From Candidatus Yonathbacteria bacterium RIFCSPHIGHO2_01_FULL_51_10 (lineage in GTDB: Bacteria; Patescibacteriota; Minisyncoccia; Phycocordibacterales; UBA1539_B), in NCBI GenBank assembly GCA_001823505.1, contig MHUS01000032.1:1-5302 (forward strand): a DNA stretch of 5,302 nucleotides, given 5' to 3'. The notes under the pieces are model-generated. The model saw only the letters and a list, made by a program, of their open reading frames with translations. It did no database searches and was not told the origin of the DNA. The position numbers and the translations under genes are program-made. How positions within the stretch are numbered: position 1 is the stretch's first letter; each line of letters starts with the position of its first letter. Positions 1-2,886 of this stretch are shown in pieces.

Positions 1-131
1 TCAATAAAAAGACCTACTCTCTGATAGGCACCCGCACCAAGAAAACCTATCGTCTGGGGGATAAGATCAAAGTGAAAGTCCTCCGCGTCAACCCCGAGAC
101 CCGCCTCATCGACTACGGGCTGGCCCCGTAG
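1..131 (+). CDS. rnr: Ribonuclease R, C-terminal end (partial)
   Basis: This is the last 42 codons of a gene that begins outside the window; the first whole codon is at position 3 and the stop is TAG at 129-131, followed directly by a second in-frame TAG. The translated end includes GTRTKKTYRLGDKIKVKVLR and then VNPETRLIDYGLAP, which is the final strands of an S1 RNA-binding domain. The pattern 'YRLGDxIxVxVxxVNxETRxIDY' matches the end of RNase R, the RNB-family 3'-5' exoribonuclease that degrades structured RNA in the cytoplasm. PNPase and ribosomal protein S1 normally end differently, without the short 'IDY/IDF' tail. The catalytic RNB domain is not visible, so the identification rests on the S1 tail alone. 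The stop codon lies inside a long hairpin (119-200), which may have altered the last few residues. Confidence 0.8.
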   Translation, partial: NKKTYSLIGTRTKKTYRLGDKIKVKVLRVNPETRLIDYGLAP

Positions 132-200
132 TAGAAGTTGGCATAGCCCCTACGCAGAACGGCAAGCCGTCATGATGCCAACTTTCACTACAGGGCTGGC
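119..200. repeat. Long imperfect inverted repeat over the rnr stop codon
   Basis: Positions 119-144 pair with 175-200 in a 26-position stem: 21 Watson-Crick pairs, 3 G-U pairs and 2 mismatches (127/192 and 133/186). The perfect inner arms are AAGTTGGCAT (135-144) and ATGCCAACTT (175-184); GTAGT (128-132) and ACTAC (187-191) continue the stem. The 30-nt apical region holds a second small hairpin, ACGG-CAAG-CCGT (159-170). The stem includes the rnr stop codon, and a separate terminator follows at 215. It may be a 3'-end stabilising structure on the rnr mRNA or a small palindromic repeat element inserted at the gene end. The pairing is directly visible; the role is unknown. Confidence 0.75.
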
Positions 201-214
201 GTAAGAAAAATTGG

Positions 215-246
215 AAAACCCGCACGACGACGTCGTGCGGGTTTTT
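215..246. terminator. Bidirectional intrinsic terminator between convergent genes
   Basis: The 15-nt arms AAAACCCGCACGACG (215-229) and CGTCGTGCGGGTTTT (231-245) are perfect reverse complements around one base. The GC-rich stem is flanked by an A-run on the left and a T-run on the right (242-246), so it can act as a rho-independent terminator in both directions. It serves rnr on the plus strand and the small Cys4 gene on the minus strand, whose stop is at 279. Confidence 0.93.
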
Positions 247-278
247 GTAATACCTGCTTCTGTTCAGGGTGAGGCATC

Positions 279-479
279 TCATTCCTTAGGTATGTTGTCG
301 GGCTTGCAGCCGTTTGGACACGTTTGCCCAACCCCACTCACATAATTCCGCCGTTCACTGATCGGAGTTTCTGTCTTGTAGAGAGTTGGAGCACCACACA
401 AGACGCAAAGATCATGCCCGTCCGAAGAAACAAAGTCCGGATTGTGATGTGAACCCGCCTTAACCATCTGATCTACCAT
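279..479 (-). CDS. Small Cys4 zinc-ribbon-like protein of unknown function
   Basis: This encodes a 66-aa protein with two paired cysteine motifs, Cys25-x2-Cys28 (in DLCVLCGAPT) and Cys54-x3-Cys58 (CPNGC). They are separated by 25 residues that include a conserved-looking 'PISERRNYVSGVGQ' stretch. This arrangement suggests one bound zinc ion in a treble-clef or zinc-ribbon fold. There is no signal peptide or membrane segment, so it is probably cytoplasmic. I chose the ATG at 477-479 because a full AGGAGG lies 7 nt upstream (487-492); a TTG at 483-485 is in frame but sits only 1 nt from that site. It is convergent with rnr and shares its terminator, and is divergent from the gene at 762. Small Cys4 proteins of this kind can bind nucleic acid or protein, but no specific family or function can be named. 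It is a real gene on the strength of the ribosome binding site, cysteine spacing and terminator. Confidence 0.8.
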   Translation of the reverse strand: MVDQMVKAGSHHNPDFVSSDGHDLCVLCGAPTLYKTETPISERRNYVSGVGQTCPNGCKPDNIPKE

Positions 480-486
480 GTTCAAC

Positions 487-492
487 CCTCCT
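487..492 (-). promoter_or_regulatory. Shine-Dalgarno site AGGAGG of the Cys4 gene
   Basis: On the minus strand AGGAGG lies 7 nt before the ATG at 479. It decides the start in favour of this ATG over the TTG two codons upstream. Confidence 0.85.
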
Positions 493-495
493 GTT

Positions 496-522
496 TCAGT
501 AAGTGATCACTGATTAGCACTC
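496..522. promoter_or_regulatory. Palindromic candidate operator in the divergent intergenic region
   Basis: A perfect 10-bp palindrome AGTGATCACT (502-511) is overlapped by a second inverted repeat, TCAGT (496-500) and ACTGA (509-513). Directly next to it is TTAGCACTC (514-522), identical to the left half of the CIRCE operator of the HrcA heat-shock repressor, but the matching right half is absent. The cluster lies just upstream of the Cys4 gene's ribosome binding site, in the region where its transcription would start. A weak minus-strand promoter can be drawn with TTGTAA (541-546) and TAGAGT (519-524) spaced 16 bp. Binding by any particular regulator is speculation. Confidence 0.4.
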
Positions 523-539
523 TACCACTTCCCCATGTT

Positions 540-568
540 TTTACAAGAATATACGAGCGTAGTATTTA
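540..568 (+). promoter_or_regulatory. Predicted sigma70-type promoter for the Cys-His-Asp gene
   Basis: TTTACA (540-545) resembles the -35 box (5 of 6 consensus bases) and TATTTA (563-568) the -10 box (4 of 6), with the ideal 17-bp spacer. Transcription would start near 575, which puts the repeat block and both hairpins at the very 5' end of the message and gives a leader of roughly 185 nt before the ATG at 762. The -35 region overlaps a possible weak minus-strand promoter for the Cys4 gene. Confidence 0.5.
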
Positions 569-614
569 CCAGATTACACCACACGCAAATCTTCCCGAGG
601 GCTCACCTCAGGAG
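565..614 (+). repeat. Direct repeat copy 1 with hairpin, in the leader of the Cys-His-Asp gene
   Basis: This stretch matches 1271-1320 at 44 of 50 positions in the same orientation, with a 23-bp identical block (578-600 and 1284-1306). The 3' part folds as TCCCGAGG (593-600) against CCTCAGGA (606-613) with one mismatch and a GCTCA loop; alternatively GGGCTC (599-604) pairs with GAGCCC (612-617). The repeat starts at the predicted -10 box, so most of it would be transcribed as the 5' end of the mRNA. Reading it as protein gives mostly non-synonymous differences between the copies, so it does not look coding. Confidence 0.85.
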
Positions 615-621
615 CCCATCT

Positions 622-644
622 TTTCCAAGGACTCCCCTTGGAAA
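622..644 (+). promoter_or_regulatory. Perfect leader hairpin that mimics the gene's ribosome binding site
   Basis: TTTCCAAGG (622-630) pairs perfectly with CCTTGGAAA (636-644) around the loop ACTCC. The 5' arm contains CCAAGGA, which recurs at the ribosome binding site of the downstream gene (CCAAGGAG, 747-754). The 3' arm CCTTGG could therefore pair either with its own 5' arm or with the ribosome binding site. That is the layout of a translational switch; no ligand or trigger can be inferred. Confidence 0.5.
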
Positions 645-746
645 CCATCACCTGTATATGGAAGTTAGGACGACGCAGAACCAGAGCTTCTTGTTGCTTG
701 CGATATGCCACGAAGGTATGGTAGGGTCATTTCAGTACATACTTCA

Positions 747-754
747 CCAAGGAG
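747..754 (+). promoter_or_regulatory. Ribosome binding site CCAAGGAG that fixes the start at 762
   Basis: GGAG (751-754) is 7 nt before the ATG at 762. This favours 762 over the longer in-frame start at 705, which has no such site. The flanking CCAAGG also matches the 5' arm of the leader hairpin at 622-644. Confidence 0.75.
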
Positions 755-761
755 ACCTCTG

Positions 762-1205
762 ATGCACGCGTATGCGCTAAAGCTGATTCCCCCTGAAGAC
801 CACGCTCTTTTTACAGACCTCACACGAGTCGTCAGAGCAATTCCCGATGCCAATATTGGGATCTATGACAATCGTGACGTGCCGATACATTGCCATGTTT
901 TGACTCGCGCTCTGAATTCCGTATTCCCCATGCTTGAGGTTCGTGACGGTTTCGTAAGTGGTGCACACTACGAACATTCATGGCTGGTAACTTCCAGCGG
1001 TCATATTATCGACCCTTGCCCCATTGCAATGATTGGTGGCCCGATAATGGTTGATGGCGACATTCCTCTCTGGCAAACATTCTACAGTTCTGAATGCTGC
1101 TTTCTTCACCATCACACTGATCCGTTTGTTTCGTGGGTCAACAATCTCACCAAAGTGGTGGTTGAGGCCCATGAACAACTCAGAAAGACCGGGGCCATAA
1201 ACTGA
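762..1205 (+). CDS. Putative papain/transglutaminase-fold protein with Cys-His-Asp triad
   Basis: This encodes a 147-aa protein. Cys44 stands at the start of a predicted helix (HCHVLTRAL), His72 lies in a strand motif EHSWLVT, and Asp84 in the next strand (HIIDPCP). The order Cys, His, Asp with an 'HSW ... IIDP' pair is typical of papain-like and transglutaminase-like enzymes, which use a thiol to cut or transfer acyl groups. There is no signal peptide or membrane segment, so it is probably cytoplasmic. Further cysteines and histidines follow (SSECCFLHHHTD, residues 109-120), which could bind metal. The length is short for a full transglutaminase, and no exact family is recognised; a non-catalytic member is possible. 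The start at 762 is chosen for its GGAG site. The gene is monocistronic, with its own predicted promoter and terminator, and lies between two copies of a direct repeat. Confidence 0.7.
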   Translation: MHAYALKLIPPEDHALFTDLTRVVRAIPDANIGIYDNRDVPIHCHVLTRALNSVFPMLEVRDGFVSGAHYEHSWLVTSSGHIIDPCPIAMIGGPIMVDGDIPLWQTFYSSECCFLHHHTDPFVSWVNNLTKVVVEAHEQLRKTGAIN

Positions 1206-1222
1206 CCTGAAATCGCAATTTG

Positions 1223-1253
1223 AAAGCCCCGCAAGTTTGCGGGGCTTTTGTTT
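1223..1253 (+). terminator. Intrinsic terminator of the Cys-His-Asp gene
   Basis: AAAGCCCCGC (1223-1232) pairs with GCGGGGCTTT (1239-1248) around AAGTTT, followed by a T-rich tail. It begins 18 nt after the TGA stop at 1203-1205. The A-run on the left side gives some terminator character in the reverse direction too, possibly for the pyrophosphatase transcript. Confidence 0.92.
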
Positions 1254-1270
1254 CAAAAAACTTAACTTTT

Positions 1271-1320
1271 TTCACCAAATTAAACCACACGCAAATCTTC
1301 CCGAGGACTCTCCTCGGGAG
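1271..1320 (+). repeat. Direct repeat copy 2 with perfect hairpin, no gene behind it
   Basis: This second copy is 44/50 identical to 565-614. Here the hairpin is perfect: TCCCGAGG (1299-1306) pairs with CCTCGGGA (1312-1319) around ACTCT. A further small hairpin GGGA-CTCT-TCCC (1328-1339) follows, parallel to the second hairpin behind copy 1. No clear promoter is seen upstream, and no plus-strand gene follows; the next gene is the convergent pyrophosphatase. The rest of 1321-1381 holds nothing else I can recognise. It may be an orphan leader, or the right border of a repeat-flanked cassette. Confidence 0.85.
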
Positions 1321-1381
1321 TTCACTTGGGACTCTTCCCTATCCCATTAACTCCAATGATAAAATAGATTTTTGGCATGGA

Positions 1382-1819
1382 TTAAGAAGAACAGTCGGCT
1401 AAATACTCCATCGCTTTCTCTTTTTCCTCTACCACGATCTTGTGAGTATGCCCGAAATAATCCAGAATCAATTTTCTTTCTTGCGCAGTAACATCGCTAA
1501 AATTAGCGTAAGCTACCGAATCATCAATCGCAATGATCTTGTGATCACCATCTTCTCGATTCAACATACCCACAACTTCTACTTCTATTTTGTCACCTGT
1601 GCGGTATTGCTTGTTTGAAAAAATAATTACATCAACGTTATCTTTTTCCGTTTTATTGATAGCATTTTCAATATATCCATAACAAACAGGCATCACCCCG
1701 TCATTAACGGGGATTTTCTCTTTGATCGACCCATAGTCCTTAAAGCCGTTTTTATCATAGGACATATGTATCCGCCTATCTGACCCTTTCGGTATTTCAA
1801 TTATTGCTTTTATTTGCAT
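1382..1819 (-). CDS. ppa: Divergent short family I inorganic pyrophosphatase
   Basis: Family I pyrophosphatases hydrolyse cytoplasmic pyrophosphate to two phosphates with Mg2+, pulling biosynthetic reactions forward. The 145-aa product carries the family's order of motifs: IEIPKGS (7-13), MPVCYGYI (43-50), EKDNVDVIIF (58-67), VVGMLNREDGDHKIIAID (82-99) and YFGHTHK (121-127). By hand alignment to the E. coli enzyme, Glu8, Tyr47, Asp60, Asp63, Asp92 and Lys94 match E20, Y55, D67, D70, D102 and K104. D65 of the GDPxD motif is replaced by Glu58 and Y51 by Met43, and the lysine-glutamate pair after the first strand is not evident. It is about 30 residues shorter than the E. coli protein. Activity is therefore likely but not certain. 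The start is the ATG at 1817-1819, with no strong Shine-Dalgarno sequence. It lies 78 nt behind the wHTH gene on the same strand. Confidence 0.75.
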   Translation of the reverse strand: MQIKAIIEIPKGSDRRIHMSYDKNGFKDYGSIKEKIPVNDGVMPVCYGYIENAINKTEKDNVDVIIFSNKQYRTGDKIEVEVVGMLNREDGDHKIIAIDDSVAYANFSDVTAQERKLILDYFGHTHKIVVEEKEKAMEYLADCSS

Positions 1820-1848
1820 GGATAATACTACGGTTCCACAATTTTCTT

Positions 1849-1864
1849 ATAGCCTACATAGGTT
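1849..1864 (+). repeat. Left arm of the inverted repeat flanking the wHTH gene
   Basis: ATAGCCTACATAGGTT reappears in inverted orientation at 2871-2885, with one C missing there. It runs on into an 11-bp palindrome AGGTTCAACCT (1860-1870). It lies between the wHTH gene and the pyrophosphatase start, so it could be a terminal repeat of an inserted unit or a regulator binding site. Confidence 0.7.
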
Positions 1865-1872
1865 CAACCTCT

Positions 1873-1912
1873 GTGGTCATCACCCCGGGTGATTCACTTA
1901 TGGCGTGACCAC
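1873..1912. other. Nested hairpin over the wHTH stop codon
   Basis: The outer arms GTGGTCA (1873-1879) and TGACCAC (1906-1912) enclose a perfect inner palindrome TCACCC-C-GGGTGA (1880-1892). The structure includes the last codons and stop of the wHTH gene. There is no T-run on either strand, so it does not qualify as a standard intrinsic terminator; it may protect the 3' end of the message. Confidence 0.45.
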
Positions 1913-2839
1913 GTCCTCCATCTCTAACTTCTTTGTGTTTATGATTTTTTTTATTTGAGAAAGAAGCCATGATGGTGTATCGACTTCGATGTACCCAAAA
2001 TTATAAACAAGTCTAAATACTGATTCATCTTCACATGTTGCTCTCCCTCGATGATCTATATTTAGATATCTAAAAGTTTGCTCAAAAAAATAATATAAAC
2101 ACTCGGTATCTTCTACATAATTAAACTTTACCCCGTCACCTTTTTCAAGAGAATTTGTAGTGTTGATATAAGAATTTTTTGAATTTAAATAACCAGAGGA
2201 CATCGTCCCATTCTTATCTTGAATTATTAGATAAGAATTCATCATATCAATTTCATCGTTTAAAAGTTTCGTCTGTTGTAAATAATAAAGCAGCCAACGA
2301 TACTGTATTAACCCAAATTTCTCTTGTAATATTTTTCTTGTTTCATCATCTATATTAGAAGCGATGAATAATTCTGGTAAGTTTTCAACGGAATCATTCT
2401 GAATAAGATTCCTTTTATTGTTTGAATTACTTATAAAAATATCTTGATTAGTAAGTATCTCTTTATAAAGTGACTGGACTGCGGCTTTTTGTTGAATATT
2501 TTTTTGATAATATGGAACATATAAAGCAATAAAAATAGAAGTGAGGATCGAAAAAATTCCAATCAGTAAGCCTGTTTGGGTTTTAAGGTTAAATAAAAAT
2601 TTTTTATAGTAACTAAATTCCACCAGTGCTTTCTCGGTTGCTCTATAAAAATTGAGTGAATAAGTACCTCGATGTCCAATTCTATCTTGTGGTACCTCTT
2701 CGACATAACCCATTGCCACTAAATTTTCTACAGCCCTTCTATCTTGTTGTGCTATTCCATTAATAAAATCAGCTGGTGACACCAAGCCATCCTTGCGTTT
2801 TATAAGCTCCTTAAGTATTAATTTTTCTTTTCTGTTCAT
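1898..2839 (-). CDS. Membrane-anchored winged-helix protein of unknown function
   Basis: This encodes a 313-aa protein. Residues about 5-73 look like a winged helix-turn-helix: helices KEKLILKELIKRK, SPADFINGI and DRRAVENLVAMGYV, then a wing GTYSLNFYRATEKALVEF of the kind seen in MarR/PadR-like DNA-binding domains. A basic stretch (YYKKFLFNLK, 77-86) precedes one hydrophobic segment at about 90-109, so by the positive-inside rule the N-terminus is cytoplasmic and the ~200-residue C-terminal part lies outside. That part is rich in Asn, Asp and Tyr and has two cysteines (247 and 269) that could form a disulfide. The topology recalls ToxR/CadC one-component regulators, but no homology is claimed and the wing helix could bind protein instead. 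The gene is far more AT-rich than smc and is bracketed by an inverted repeat, which suggests recent transfer. The ATG start has no clear Shine-Dalgarno. It lies 47 nt after smc. Confidence 0.7.
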   Translation of the reverse strand: MNRKEKLILKELIKRKDGLVSPADFINGIAQQDRRAVENLVAMGYVEEVPQDRIGHRGTYSLNFYRATEKALVEFSYYKKFLFNLKTQTGLLIGIFSILTSIFIALYVPYYQKNIQQKAAVQSLYKEILTNQDIFISNSNNKRNLIQNDSVENLPELFIASNIDDETRKILQEKFGLIQYRWLLYYLQQTKLLNDEIDMMNSYLIIQDKNGTMSSGYLNSKNSYINTTNSLEKGDGVKFNYVEDTECLYYFFEQTFRYLNIDHRGRATCEDESVFRLVYNFGYIEVDTPSWLLSQIKKIINTKKLEMEDVVTP

Positions 2840-2870
2840 TTTTTATAAATTTATTAACCTGCACAAATTC

Positions 2871-2885
2871 AACCTATGTAGCTAT
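2871..2885 (-). repeat. Right arm of the inverted repeat flanking the wHTH gene
   Basis: AACCTATGTAGCTAT is the reverse complement of the left arm at 1849-1864 apart from one deleted base. It ends 1 nt from the smc stop codon (2887-2889) and lies 31 nt upstream of the wHTH start, where a transcription factor could control that gene. The two arms delimit a 1,037-bp segment holding only the wHTH gene. Confidence 0.7.
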
Positions 2886-2886
2886 T

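Noticed and set aside
514..522. A functional CIRCE operator for HrcA
   Set aside because: Only the left arm TTAGCACTC is present; no GAGTGCTAA follows at the 9-bp spacing, and neither neighbour is a heat-shock gene.
591..644. CsrA/RsmA binding hairpins, because GGA occurs near the loops
   Set aside because: In these hairpins the GG lies in the stem and only the A is in the loop, whereas CsrA sites expose the whole GGA in the loop. They are also far from the ribosome binding site.
705..761. Longer N-terminus for the Cys-His-Asp gene from the ATG at 705
   Set aside because: There is no well-spaced Shine-Dalgarno before 705, while GGAG sits 7 nt before the ATG at 762. The extra 19 residues look like translated leader.
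535..762. A 75-codon open frame ending in TGA that overlaps the ATG of the Cys-His-Asp gene by one base, suggesting a leader peptide with coupled translation
   Set aside because: It has no ribosome binding site, starts upstream of the predicted transcription start, and its composition looks non-coding. Differences between the two repeat copies are mostly non-synonymous, so the repeat is not conserved as protein.
565..1320. Integron gene cassette with attC sites
   Set aside because: The repeats lack the paired RYYYAAC/GTTRRRY core sites of attC, and the gene has its own promoter and terminator, unlike typical cassettes. No integrase is present in the window.
565..1320. CRISPR array from the repeated 23-bp block
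   Set aside because: There are only two copies, 706 bp apart, with a gene between them; there is no regular spacer structure and no cas gene.
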